A DNA stretch of 34,194 nt from Enterobacter sp. kpr-6 (lineage in GTDB: Bacteria > Pseudomonadota > Gammaproteobacteria > Enterobacterales > Enterobacteriaceae), in NCBI RefSeq assembly GCF_900116015.1, contig NZ_FOYH01000015.1:1-34194 (forward strand), written 5' to 3'. The position numbers and the translations under genes are program-made. The notes under the pieces were generated by a model. It was not told where the DNA came from. It saw only the letters and a list, made by a program, of their open reading frames with translations, and made no database searches. Shown in pieces: positions 16,003-26,110 of the stretch. Position 1 is the first letter of the stretch. Every line of letters starts with the position of its first letter.

Positions 16003-16203
16003 TCAGCCTCCAGCGATAACCTGAAAAAGCAGGATCCGATCGCCGTCCTGCAACGTGTGTTGATCCCAGCGATCGCGCGGGACGATCTGCTCATTGAGCG
16101 CCAGCGCCGTGCCGGGTTGCCCCTGATTAAGCTGCGTCAGCAGGGCGCTTAAGGTCAGGTTGTCGGCGCACTGCATGGGTTCATCGTTAAACAGAATGCG
16201 CAT
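16003..16203 (-). CDS. thiS: Sulfur carrier protein ThiS
   Basis: ThiS is a ubiquitin-fold sulfur carrier. ThiF adenylates its C-terminal Gly, and it is converted to a thiocarboxylate that donates sulfur to ThiG. The 66-residue product ends IAGG, the required Gly-Gly tail. The start is ATG 16203 ([12 protein letters not shown]), inside the 3' end of thiF (17-base overlap), which implies tight translational coupling. A longer upstream reading adds 25 residues without homology. Confidence 0.95.
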   Translation of the reverse strand: MRILFNDEPMQCADNLTLSALLTQLNQGQPGTALALNEQIVPRDRWDQHTLQDGDRILLFQVIAGG

Positions 16204-16942
16204 GCAGCCCTCCGCAAACCGGGCAATCCGCTGCGCGTTGCAGGCCGATCCTGCGCCAGTGATGGCTGCGGGCGTCAAACAGTCGCAGTTCGTTGCCCGC
16301 CACCGTCATACCGCTGAGCAGTTTGATCGCCTCCAGCGCCTGCAGGGTGCCCATCACACCGACCACCGGGCCGAGAATGCCCGCCGTGCGGCAGTTACGC
16401 TCCGGTTCGGCGTCGTCCGGCCACAGGCAGCGGTAGCAGCCGTGCGTCCAGGGTGGCGTCAGCACCATCAGTTGCCCGCCGAATCCGACGGCGCTGGCGG
16501 TAATCAGCGGTTTATTTTGCGCGACGCAGGCGGCGTTAATCGCCTGGCGGGATATCAGGCTGTCGGTGCAGTCGAGCACCACGTCAACCGCCGCAATTTG
16601 CTGGTGGAGCGCGTCACCGCTTAGCCGCTGCGCCAGGGCCACCAGTTCGGTTTCCGGGTTAAGCTGTTGCAGACGCAGGCGGGCCGCCTGCGCTTTCGGC
16701 CGCGCGATGTCGTCGGTGGTAAACAGGATTTGCCGTTGCAGGTTGCTGAGATGCACCGCGTCATCGTCAGCCAGTATCAGATGCCCCACGCCTGCCGCCG
16801 CCAGATAGAGCGCCGCGGGCGAGCCGAGCCCGCCGAGCCCGATGATTAACACCCGGCTGGCGAGCAGCTTTTGCTGCCCGTCAACGGCGATATCATCCAG
16901 CAGGATTTGGCGGCTGTAGCGCATAAAATCGTGATCATTCAT
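16187..16942 (-). CDS. thiF: ThiS adenylyltransferase
   Basis: ThiF is an E1-like enzyme that adenylates ThiS. The 251-residue product (same length as E. coli) has the nucleotide-binding GLGGLG loop (about residues 35-40). It has the structural zinc Cys pairs CYRC (169, 172) and CPVC (240, 243), and Cys184, which in E. coli forms the covalent link with ThiS. It overlaps the end of thiE by eight bases and the start of thiS by 17. Confidence 0.96.
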   Translation of the reverse strand: MNDHDFMRYSRQILLDDIAVDGQQKLLASRVLIIGLGGLGSPAALYLAAAGVGHLILADDDAVHLSNLQRQILFTTDDIARPKAQAARLRLQQLNPETELVALAQRLSGDALHQQIAAVDVVLDCTDSLISRQAINAACVAQNKPLITASAVGFGGQLMVLTPPWTHGCYRCLWPDDAEPERNCRTAGILGPVVGVMGTLQALEAIKLLSGMTVAGNELRLFDARSHHWRRIGLQRAADCPVCGGLHAHSV

Positions 16943-17575
16943 CGCCCGCCCCCGCCCCCGCCAGTGTCAGAAGCTCTTTGGTTGCCGCGCGCCAGTCGGC
17001 GGCCTGCGTGATGGCGCTGACCACCGCGATGCTGCCCACGCCGGTGTCCAGCACGGCGGGTGCCCGCTCAAGACTGATGCCGCCAATCGCCACCGTCGGG
17101 TAATCTTCCAGCCGCGTAATATGCCGGGCCAGCTGTTGCAGCCCCTGCGGTGCAGACGGCATCTGCTTGGTTTGTGTCGGGAAAACATGACCGAGCGCGA
17201 TATAGGAGGGTTTAGCCGCCAGCGCGATGTCGATTTCCATATCGTCGTGGGTAGACACGCCGAGGCGCAGGCCCGCATCACGAATCGCCTGCAAATCGGT
17301 GTCCTGTAAATCCTCCTGGCCGAGATGCACACCATACGCGCCGTGTTTGATCGCCAGTCGCCAGTAGTCATTGATAAACAGCCGCGCGTTATAACGGCGG
17401 CCAAGCGCGATCGCGGCGATCACATCGGCTTCCACCTCCTCATCGCGCCGATCTTTAATGCGTAGCTGAAGGGTACGCACACCCGCCTCAAGCAAACGCG
17501 CGATCCAGGCCACGCTGTCCACAACCGGATACAGCCCGAGGCGAAAGGGTACCGGCGGAAAATCAGGCTGATACA

Positions 17576-17576
<1 letters not shown>
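16935..17576 (-). CDS. thiE: Thiamine-phosphate synthase
   Basis: ThiE joins HMP pyrophosphate to thiazole phosphate, giving thiamine phosphate. The start is ATG 17576 ([20 protein letters not shown]), which shares one base with the thiC stop (TGATG) and gives 213 residues. E. coli ThiE has 211. Conserved active-site segments are [24 protein letters not shown], the pyrophosphate loop HVFPTQTKQ and VAIGGI. The C-terminus is slightly lengthened by a GAGAG repeat. A longer upstream frame running into thiC is not used. Confidence 0.96.
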
Positions 17577-19474
<1,898 letters not shown>

Positions 19475-19563
19475 TCATTCCATATAGTCAGGACGTGGCT
19501 TGTCAGAACGACGGATGAAGCAAGAGGAATGGATCGCCGCAAGGCGATGCAACAGCAGATTAA

Positions 19564-19657
19564 CTCTTGTTCCCTTCGCAGGTTCTAACCTGATCAGGTT
19601 CCGCGGATCCCGAATTAACGGTCTCAGCCGGTGCTTGCGCACGCGGCACTCCGACAA
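19564..19657 (-). promoter_or_regulatory. TPP riboswitch (THI element) of thiC
   Basis: On the minus strand the leader begins CTTGTCGG, passes GGCTGAGACCGTT and GGGATCCGCGGAACCTGATCAGG, and ends ACCTGCGAAGGGAACAAG. These are the conserved pyrimidine- and pyrophosphate-sensing arms, closed by a CTTGT/ACAAG P1 stem. Binding of thiamine pyrophosphate is known to reduce thiC translation and transcription in enterobacteria. No separate terminator is evident between it and thiC, so a translation-level or Rho-linked mechanism is more likely. Confidence 0.95.
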
Positions 19658-19660
19658 GAA

Positions 19661-19680
19661 ATAACCCCGCTAAACGGGGC
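19661..19680 (-). terminator. Short GC hairpin upstream of the thiC riboswitch
   Basis: On minus, CCCCG/CGGGG with a 5-base loop is followed by TTATTTCTT. It could end transcripts from the fimbrial operon, whose last gene stops 57 bases upstream. It also lies just downstream of the predicted thiC promoter, so it would form the 5' end of the thiC message instead. Both readings are open. Confidence 0.5.
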
Positions 19681-19689
19681 TGTGAAAAT

Positions 19690-19718
19690 AAACTACGCGT
19701 TAATGTTTAAGATCTCAA
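19690..19718 (-). promoter_or_regulatory. Candidate thiC promoter
   Basis: On minus, TTGAGA (19718-19713) and TAGTTT (19695-19690) are exactly 17 bases apart. They lie about 35 bases before the riboswitch, in the short gap between the fimbrial adhesin stop and the THI element. Confidence 0.5.
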
Positions 19719-19736
19719 GCCTGACGTCTCACCCGG

Positions 19737-20930
19737 TTAGTGGTAGTGCACTTCAAAGTGAGCGGTGGCTTTAACTTTTCCACCAGTGACGGGGATGTGG
19801 TCATGCAGGCGTCTGTAGCGCGCTTTTAGCGGAATGGTCACATTCCTGAGTGCGTTTGGCCAATCTGGAACTGCGTACGCTGCTACGGTGTAGCCGGTAG
19901 CTCCGGCACCTTCCGGGTGATTTAGATGAAGAGGATAGAACATACCATCATTGTTATTATGGCTGATTTGAATACCCACGCCTTCTGCGCCACCAGGCTC
20001 GTCGTCCAGCATCAAGATGCTGCTATCCAAAGGAGCAACGTTATTATTGACAAATTTATAGTCCACGTTAACTTCTCGGGGGCAGTTTGCTAATTCAATA
20101 TTAAAATTCGCCAGCTTAGGACTGACAGGCTTAATTTCAGCTGGAGAAATTTCACCAAGATCGACTTGAATACTCTGAGTAAGAAGATCACAAGACGAAT
20201 TGACAAGTGTTATGGTGGCCGTGCCGGGGTTAAATAAGCTTGTTATTTTTGCATCATAATTATCATCGCCGCCGTCATCATCATTATTCCCCTGACTATC
20301 AGTTCCATCCCAATTTGCGCCATATACCATTTTTGCTTTAAATCGGCTGAGATTTATCGTATAGGAACCGGCGGCGGGCAGTGCGTTAGCGTCGTAAATC
20401 TTTACTGCCATTGCCATTTTTCCGTTGATTGTATATTGCGTTTTCTGTAAATCTTCAGGGGGGAACTTTGCGTATGTCATAAGTCTTGATCTTCGATCGG
20501 TCAGGTCAACATGTTCGGCATCATTTGTTAGTGCAGCAACGAATCCTATTCCGGGATACTCAGTCTGGTAAATCCTGTCAAGCTCATTAGTTCCAGGGGC
20601 TAAATCCAGGCCAGAGTTTGTATAGCCTTGTTTTTTATAGCGGGGATCATATCTCGGCAGATTTCCCTGATGACAATTAACTGTTACCATGCCGCGCATG
20701 GAATGCTCACCGAGTGAGTAAAGCGTGTCTGCTGTATTATCATCGAATGCATCAGCACCAATATATATATAAATATCTCGGTTATAAATTCCGGTAATCG
20801 TGGCGTCGTTTATATTGCCTTCTTTATATGCGCACCCATAGGCAAACACCTGCTGTGAACTTAATAATGTGCCGACTGCCAGCAACGTTCTGAATAATAT
20901 CTGTCTGCTTTTTTTGTTTTCCATATCCAT
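19737..20930 (-). CDS. Two-domain fimbrial tip adhesin
   Basis: This is the last gene of a chaperone-usher operon. The 397-residue product starts at ATG 20930 (ACAGGAAATA before it; ATG 20924 is possible), 14 bases after the usher stop. A signal peptide ends about SSQQVFA (residue 30). The N-terminal receptor domain (about 31-205) has one Cys pair (33, 86). An Asp/Asn/Gly-rich linker occupies about 207-226. The C-terminal pilin domain (about 235-397) has the typical CDLL...VDLG start, a second Cys pair (247, 283) and the penultimate Tyr ending (FEVHYH) used in donor-strand exchange. The ligand is unknown; I do not recognise the lectin family. It is visibly more A/T-rich than thi or usher. Confidence 0.85.
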   Translation of the reverse strand: MDMENKKSRQILFRTLLAVGTLLSSQQVFAYGCAYKEGNINDATITGIYNRDIYIYIGADAFDDNTADTLYSLGEHSMRGMVTVNCHQGNLPRYDPRYKKQGYTNSGLDLAPGTNELDRIYQTEYPGIGFVAALTNDAEHVDLTDRRSRLMTYAKFPPEDLQKTQYTINGKMAMAVKIYDANALPAAGSYTINLSRFKAKMVYGANWDGTDSQGNNDDDGGDDNYDAKITSLFNPGTATITLVNSSCDLLTQSIQVDLGEISPAEIKPVSPKLANFNIELANCPREVNVDYKFVNNNVAPLDSSILMLDDEPGGAEGVGIQISHNNNDGMFYPLHLNHPEGAGATGYTVAAYAVPDWPNALRNVTIPLKARYRRLHDHIPVTGGKVKATAHFEVHYH

Positions 20931-20944
20931 TATTTCCTGTTTGC

Positions 20945-23437
20945 TTACTGGCACGTAACGGGGAGGAGCACAACGCTGTCCTCGGATGTCGCCGGGAGAG
21001 TAAACGTGCCCTGGCATTGTTGTGTTGCGCTGTCGCCCCATTTCGCCAGCAATGTCGTCTGCTGCTGGATACCGCTGAGAAACACTTCGCCATCATCGCC
21101 AACAATGGCGCTGCGGTTGCTCTCTGTGGTGACGATGGTGCCGTACGGCACCGGTTTCCCCTTGTACGTCAGCGTTACCAGCACGCGAGCGCCAAGAAAG
21201 GATTCAAACTTCGCCAGCACCAGCGCGCCGTTTGTGGGGATCACTTCTTTGACCGACTCAGGAATATCCACATTCTGGGCCGTTTCCGTGTTAACCGTAA
21301 TGCGGTTGCGTCGGTAATCCGACAGCCACGGCACGATGGCATTACCAAACATATCCGTCTGGATGCTGCTGCCGTTGGTGACCGAGACACCCTCAGCGCC
21401 TTCGGTATGCACCAGCGCCATCGTGCTGCCGATGGATTGCGCCAGCGTCACGCCATACGGGTGCGCGACCACGCCGCCACGCAGGGAGTAGTTAATCTGC
21501 TTGTTATTGGGCGAATAGTTGTAGCCGAGTCCCCATTGCCCCCAGGTGCTGCGGTACTGCCCGGACAGACTGCCGCCGTTGCCCTGACCGCCCGGGGTGT
21601 AGCTTTGCGTCAGGCTGTAACTGAGCTGGTTTTGCTCAAGCGCAGACCCCGACAGGCCCGCCGAATGGCTGGCATCACCATGCTGCGACTGGCTGACGCT
21701 GTAGTTCGCGCTGGCATTAGGCAGCCAGCGGTATAAGGGGAGGCTCAGGGAAAGGGAAATCTGCTTGTCGGTGTCTGAACTGGGCGTGCGCGTCTGGCTG
21801 TAGTTAAGCGACATCGACACCCAATCGAAAGACTGGCTGTAACCGACGCTGACGGAACGCTCTTTACCGTCCAGATCCCAGTAATCCTGCTGGCTGGCGT
21901 TCACATACAGAGAACCCCATGTGCCGAGGCTCTGACTGATGTTTATCTGCTGGCTGCTGCGACGGTTGTAGCGGTAGCGATAGCCAAAAATATTGTCATC
22001 GTCCTCTTCATCATTCCACGCATTGATCGCCTCCTGAAAGGTGTAGAAATCGGCGGTGGAATAGCGATAGCTGGCCAGCGTCAGCGAGGTATCTGTCGCA
22101 CTGAGGTTTTTTGAATACTGCGCCCGCCAGGATAATCCTTTGGCCGTGCTGCCGTGGATACGGTCCGCGCGGGCTCCGGTGATGTCGGCAGACATCCCGC
22201 CGAAAGCGTGCAAATCCGCTCCCAGTCCCACGATTGCCGCCTGGTAATCGTCGCTGCCCTGGACGCCTCCATAGATCGTCATGCCGAGCGGCAGGCCATA
22301 GATCAGTGTGCCCTGCATAAAGTCGGGCTCTTCGCCCTGATTCCCGGTGTCACGGTAGCGTCCGGCGGCGAGACTGTATTTTAACGTGCCCTCGCGCAGC
22401 AGAATCGGCACCGCTGCGCTGTTCTGAATGTAGCTGTGCTCGCTACCGTCGGCCTCGGTAATGGTGACTTCAAACTCACTTCCGGCTGAGGTCTGGTTGA
22501 GGTCATTGATTTCAAACGGCCCCGGCGAGACATAGGTTTCATAGATGGTGTAGCCATTCTGTTTAATGGTGACTTTGGCGTCACTTTTGGCAATGCCGGT
22601 GATGGTGGGAGCGAAACCCTGTTCCCGGTTGGACAGCATGCTGGTGTAAGTGCCGAGCTTCACCCCGGTGAACTGAATGCTGTCGAATAACTCGCCATCG
22701 GACCAGGTTTCCCCGATCGCCAGTTGGCTTTTCAGCATCGCGATGTCGCGCTGAAGCCAGGTGTTGGCAGAATCCCAGCCGCCGGTGTTGGAATACATAC
22801 TGTTGTTACGCAAGCGCCAGGGGCCGAGGTTGGCGGCGGCGTTAAGGTTGACGTAATGGCTGGTGCTGTCGTAACCGTCATCACTGTGGTTATTCGAACC
22901 GCTGTAATAGTATGACAGCCACGCGGCCGGGATACCGGCGTCCCAGCTACGCGGGTTGGCGATAGAACCCATCTGCGACTGGCGGTAAATTTGCGGTATC
23001 CGGATAGTCAGCGTTTGATCGTTCATTTCAAAACGATAGTTGGCCTCCGCCACGTAATTACGCAGATCGTTAACCTGCGCCTCCTCGTTCAGATCTTTAA
23101 TGCCGGGCATCGTGTCGACTTTAATGCCCATTTCGCGCAGATCGGCTTTGGTCAGCAGGGGCAGAAGACGCTGTTTATCCTCTGACAGAACGTAGGTAAT
23201 GTCCCTGTTATCCACGGTCACGCCGTCGATGATGATTTTCGTCAGATACGTTCCAGGCTGAAGGGCGTTGTTATTAATGAAATTCACTAACGTGTCGGTG
23301 TTTTCCAGCGGGGAATCGAACTCCAGCGCTTTCACGTTAAATTTTTCACCAGCGAAAGCCGGCTGTATGAGTGTGGCGATCAACACAGCTAACAATGATG
23401 GAGGAAATTCAGCTTTATAATGTTTTTTATTTTTCAT
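20945..23437 (-). CDS. Fimbrial outer-membrane usher (FimD family)
   Basis: The usher is an outer-membrane pore that receives chaperone-subunit complexes and extrudes the growing fibre. The 830-residue product has a signal peptide (cleaved about AFA, residue 29), then the N-terminal chaperone-binding domain (FNVKALEFDSP). A beta-barrel and plug region follows, with ETYVSPGPFEINDL. The C-terminal domains end with a conserved Cys pair (CQGTFTLP...LPVTCQ). The ribosome site is weak. It lies 44 bases after the chaperone gene. The length is in the usual range, with no frameshift. Confidence 0.95.
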   Translation of the reverse strand: MKNKKHYKAEFPPSLLAVLIATLIQPAFAGEKFNVKALEFDSPLENTDTLVNFINNNALQPGTYLTKIIIDGVTVDNRDITYVLSEDKQRLLPLLTKADLREMGIKVDTMPGIKDLNEEAQVNDLRNYVAEANYRFEMNDQTLTIRIPQIYRQSQMGSIANPRSWDAGIPAAWLSYYYSGSNNHSDDGYDSTSHYVNLNAAANLGPWRLRNNSMYSNTGGWDSANTWLQRDIAMLKSQLAIGETWSDGELFDSIQFTGVKLGTYTSMLSNREQGFAPTITGIAKSDAKVTIKQNGYTIYETYVSPGPFEINDLNQTSAGSEFEVTITEADGSEHSYIQNSAAVPILLREGTLKYSLAAGRYRDTGNQGEEPDFMQGTLIYGLPLGMTIYGGVQGSDDYQAAIVGLGADLHAFGGMSADITGARADRIHGSTAKGLSWRAQYSKNLSATDTSLTLASYRYSTADFYTFQEAINAWNDEEDDDNIFGYRYRYNRRSSQQINISQSLGTWGSLYVNASQQDYWDLDGKERSVSVGYSQSFDWVSMSLNYSQTRTPSSDTDKQISLSLSLPLYRWLPNASANYSVSQSQHGDASHSAGLSGSALEQNQLSYSLTQSYTPGGQGNGGSLSGQYRSTWGQWGLGYNYSPNNKQINYSLRGGVVAHPYGVTLAQSIGSTMALVHTEGAEGVSVTNGSSIQTDMFGNAIVPWLSDYRRNRITVNTETAQNVDIPESVKEVIPTNGALVLAKFESFLGARVLVTLTYKGKPVPYGTIVTTESNRSAIVGDDGEVFLSGIQQQTTLLAKWGDSATQQCQGTFTLPATSEDSVVLLPVTCQ

Positions 23438-23481
23438 GAATTCAGGCCTACAACTTTAGCCGGTTAATAAGGCTATCTGGG

Positions 23482-24195
23482 TTAAAACGTCCCTGTTTTT
23501 ACCGACGTTGTGCCGCCATAATCATTAATCGCTGACCAGCTAACGTTATTTCCTGCTCCGGCAGGTAACGGATAGGAATTCGATGCAAAGGGCGCGATCA
23601 TCATGGTAACGGCAGCAGGTTTGGAGTTGTCGTCGCTTGCCAGCGCTTTTCCATTTACCGTTAATGAAGAAAGTGAAACATGGTAAGGCGTTGGGTTAGT
23701 GACGTTTAGCCTGTTATTCGAACGCGTAAAAGTGAGGCTTTCCCACGCGCTGTGAGCGGCATTATTATTTAAATTGGTCGGCCGCCAGAAAAGTTTAATT
23801 CGCGTTTTTATCGCAAGCTGTAATATGTTTTTATTTTCTTGCTCTTCTGTCGTCGCGCCGACAGATTTCACATTCATCCAGAATAGTGTTTCCCGATCCT
23901 CAGGCAGCACACCTTTTTTTCCGGTATAGATGACATGCAGCAATGTGGCTTTTCCGGCTTCCAGTTTAAAAAGGGGAGGGGTAATAACAAAGGGCGCTTT
24001 TTTTTCATCTTTATCCACGATCCATGACTGGATCAGATGGCTGATGCCCTCATCTCTATTTTTAATTTGTAACTGCACTTCTTTTTTATCAGTCGGATAA
24101 ACCAGCCGGGTGCCGCCCATAACAATTCCGGCAAAAGAGGGCGCGGAAAAGCAGAGCGTGGCGAGGGAAATTATTGCGAGTCGGGTATTCATCAT
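23482..24195 (-). CDS. Periplasmic pilus chaperone (FimC/PapD family)
   Basis: The chaperone folds and caps fimbrial subunits in the periplasm by donor-strand complementation. I use ATG 24195 (MMNTRLAIISLATLCF), preceded by AGGAT; it gives 237 residues and a signal peptide cleaved about SFAG. Upstream frame codons lie in the hairpin before it. Family marks: GTRLVYP with the conserved Arg, the KTRIKLFWRP segment with the conserved Lys, and NPTPYHVSLSSL at the start of domain 2. It lies 82 bases after the pilin gene, separated from it by a strong stem-loop. Confidence 0.94.
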   Translation of the reverse strand: MMNTRLAIISLATLCFSAPSFAGIVMGGTRLVYPTDKKEVQLQIKNRDEGISHLIQSWIVDKDEKKAPFVITPPLFKLEAGKATLLHVIYTGKKGVLPEDRETLFWMNVKSVGATTEEQENKNILQLAIKTRIKLFWRPTNLNNNAAHSAWESLTFTRSNNRLNVTNPTPYHVSLSSLTVNGKALASDDNSKPAAVTMMIAPFASNSYPLPAGAGNNVSWSAINDYGGTTSVKTGTF

Positions 24196-24230
24196 TGGCC
24201 ACCAACATCCTGTAAGGGCTAAGAGAGAAG

Positions 24231-24265
24231 TGTGCAGATAAATAGCAAACGCATTTATCTGCACA
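24231..24265 (-). other. Intercistronic stem-loop between pilin and chaperone genes
   Basis: A perfect 13-base inverted repeat, TGTGCAGATAAAT / ATTTATCTGCACA, with a 9-base loop starts 12 bases after the pilin stop. The tail on minus is CTTCTCTC, only partly U-rich. Such a structure would protect the 3' end of the pilin message and reduce read-through, giving more pilin than chaperone and usher. Structure is seen; function is inferred from other fimbrial operons. Confidence 0.75.
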
Positions 24266-24277
24266 GAATGCCGCTAA

Positions 24278-24853
24278 TTAGTTGTAAACCAGCTCATAAG
24301 TGGCGCTGGCGGTGTAATCACCCGCAGTTGGTTTGTTAGCACCGGTCTGAATGACTTTAGCGGTGTATTTCAGAGCAGCGTCTTTTTTACCTTTACCATC
24401 ATTGGCAAAAGCTGCAAAGTCAGCATCGTCAGGTCTACTGCCGTCAAATTTTACGGCTTTTTCGCCACCATTATTATGAGCGCTGTAGAGTCTGATCCCC
24501 ACGTTTCTGTCACCACTTTGCGTGCTAGTAACATTCAGAATTTCTTTTGCTGCGTCTAATGTCGTGCCCGTAAATGCGGCGTTCACGCCAGTGAGGGTCC
24601 CGGGTTCACAGCCCAATAACTGCATAGTAAATTCTTTTGTCGTACCCTCAGCACCATCTCCGTTATAGTCCTCTGGGTAGGTAGGGAGGAAAGCAACAGT
24701 ATAATTATTACTACCACCTTCGATCTTAATATCACACGTATCGTTAATAATTAATCCAGTAAAAGTAATTGTACCTTTGCTTTCAGCCTGCGCAGTTGAA
24801 GCCGCGCTCATTATCAAAGCCGCTGCCAGTGTGATTTTAAAAACATTATTCAT
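24278..24853 (-). CDS. Major fimbrial subunit (FimA-like pilin)
   Basis: This is the structural pilin of the fibre. The 191-residue product has a signal peptide (cleaved about AQA, residue 23) and a mature N-terminal extension ESKGTITFTG that would act as donor strand. It has one Cys pair (40, 82) and the penultimate Tyr ending ATYELVYN. The start has a good AAAAGGATTTACT site. It is first in the operon, the usual place for a major subunit. The order pilin-chaperone-usher-adhesin is that of F17-type operons, but I cannot assign the clade from memory. Confidence 0.92.
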   Translation of the reverse strand: MNNVFKITLAAALIMSAASTAQAESKGTITFTGLIINDTCDIKIEGGSNNYTVAFLPTYPEDYNGDGAEGTTKEFTMQLLGCEPGTLTGVNAAFTGTTLDAAKEILNVTSTQSGDRNVGIRLYSAHNNGGEKAVKFDGSRPDDADFAAFANDGKGKKDAALKYTAKVIQTGANKPTAGDYTASATYELVYN

Positions 24854-25446
24854 AGTAAATCCTTTTAAATAAAATTATTTATTACATAAGGGAGGGGAAA
24901 CTGTCGGAAACGTATTGTTTTAAACGTTTCGATATAAACACTTCGGCAAAAATAACGCCCTTGCATTGCAATAATAATCTTTATTGAATATTATTTACAA
25001 AGAGCTTATTCTGTAACTCGTCCCTGTTATGCAATTTCAGTGCGCTCATAAATATTCCCGCAACATGAAAATTAACGCTCACTTTCAAAACACTACCCGT
25101 TGAACCAAAGGGTGTAAATAAAAACGTTTTTTTAGTGATTTTTAAAATATTGATGTCTTATATAAAAAAGCCTAATGAAAGTGAATGATTCTTGAGCAAT
25201 CAGAGTGTATTGTGAGGGGCCTTACTGCAAGGGGTGGGTTGGGAGTAAGCGTCTATGTGCCGATTAAATATAGTCTTTACGCGTAACAACTCTTTTCAAT
25301 AAAAACAAAATGTTTACCTATTTGCTTTGCGAATAGCCAGACATAATGAAAGATTATTACATAATTACTGTATATATATTTTCTCACGCTGATGAATAAC
25401 GTGAGCGAAATGTATTGTTTTAATTGATGCATTATTTATGCATCTA
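24854..25446. promoter_or_regulatory. A/T-rich non-coding region upstream of the fimbrial operon
   Basis: About 590 bases hold no credible gene. Visible elements: an inverted repeat GAAACGT-10-ACGTTTC (24907-24930); a near copy of its left half exactly 500 bases away (25407-25426, 17 of 20 identical); a G-rich patch (25216-25243) inside a CTTACT/AGTAAG repeat; and two hairpins, CTCACG/CGTGAG (25383-25405) and GATGCAT/ATGCATC (25426-25444). No GATC occurs, and no recombinase gene is nearby. The A/T richness suits H-NS silencing, which is inference. Confidence 0.6.
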
Positions 25447-25476
25447 AATAAACAATGGCCCCGCAGAGCGAGGCCA
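25447..25476 (-). terminator. Terminator after rsd
   Basis: On minus, TGGCCTCG / CGGGGCCA (8 pairs, one G-U) with a 5-base loop is followed by TTGTTTATTT. It starts 33 bases past the rsd stop and insulates rsd from the fimbrial leader. Confidence 0.85.
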
Positions 25477-25508
25477 TAGAAATCATTTACAGATTATTCA
25501 TTAAGCAC

Positions 25509-26012
25509 TCAAGCCGGACGCGCAATATTGCTTTCGTCGTTCGCGCTTTCATGCAGATTGAAATCAAATGCCAGTACGATCAATTGGTCTTCCAGAGTGA
25601 AACGCTGCGCCAGCGCTTCGCCAATACCGGACAGCGCCTGCTGGAACGCAATGCAATTTTCATCATCAATCGCGTTTTCCAGGCTGGAATCGTAATAGGC
25701 CATGATTTGTTGTGTGTTGGCTTCCAGCAGCGGATAAATTTGCGTCGCGGCTAAAAGTGGGCTGGTGCCTTCCATTTCACTGATAATGCGTTCATAAATA
25801 CTGAAATGACCGGCGGAAAGGTAATCGACCAGGTTGTGGCAGAAATCGTCCAGCGCCTTTTCATCAAGTTCGGTGAAGGATTCTTTGCCTGGCTTTATAC
25901 CAACCAAATGGTAATAAGAAACAAGAAGATGCTTACGGACGTGTAGCCAGTGATCGACAAGTTTATTACTGCCTCCAACGCGCTCTGTCAGGCTTTCTAG
26001 CTGGTTTAGCAT
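25509..26012 (-). CDS. rsd: Regulator of sigma 70, Rsd
   Basis: Rsd is an anti-sigma factor that sequesters RpoD in stationary phase and also stimulates SpoT via HPr in E. coli. The 167-residue product opens [20 protein letters not shown] and matches the family along its length ([44 protein letters not shown]). E. coli Rsd has 158 residues; the extra length is at the C-terminus, where the sequence diverges. It is divergent from nudC, as in E. coli. There its other neighbour is thiC; here a fimbrial operon intervenes. Confidence 0.95.
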   Translation of the reverse strand: MLNQLESLTERVGGSNKLVDHWLHVRKHLLVSYYHLVGIKPGKESFTELDEKALDDFCHNLVDYLSAGHFSIYERIISEMEGTSPLLAATQIYPLLEANTQQIMAYYDSSLENAIDDENCIAFQQALSGIGEALAQRFTLEDQLIVLAFDFNLHESANDESNIARPA

Positions 26013-26110
26013 GGTTAACTCCGTAACATTAAGATTGAAAAATAGTGCAGACCCAAAAATTTAAAATGATGTAACCAACATGCCAGTGTCGCTAAGGTAG
26101 TGCAACAGAT

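Noticed and set aside
24854-25446. Phase-variable fim-type switch or Dam/Lrp control upstream of the pilin
   Set aside because: I find no pair of inverted 9-base repeats of the fimS type, no adjacent recombinase gene, and no GATC site in this stretch.
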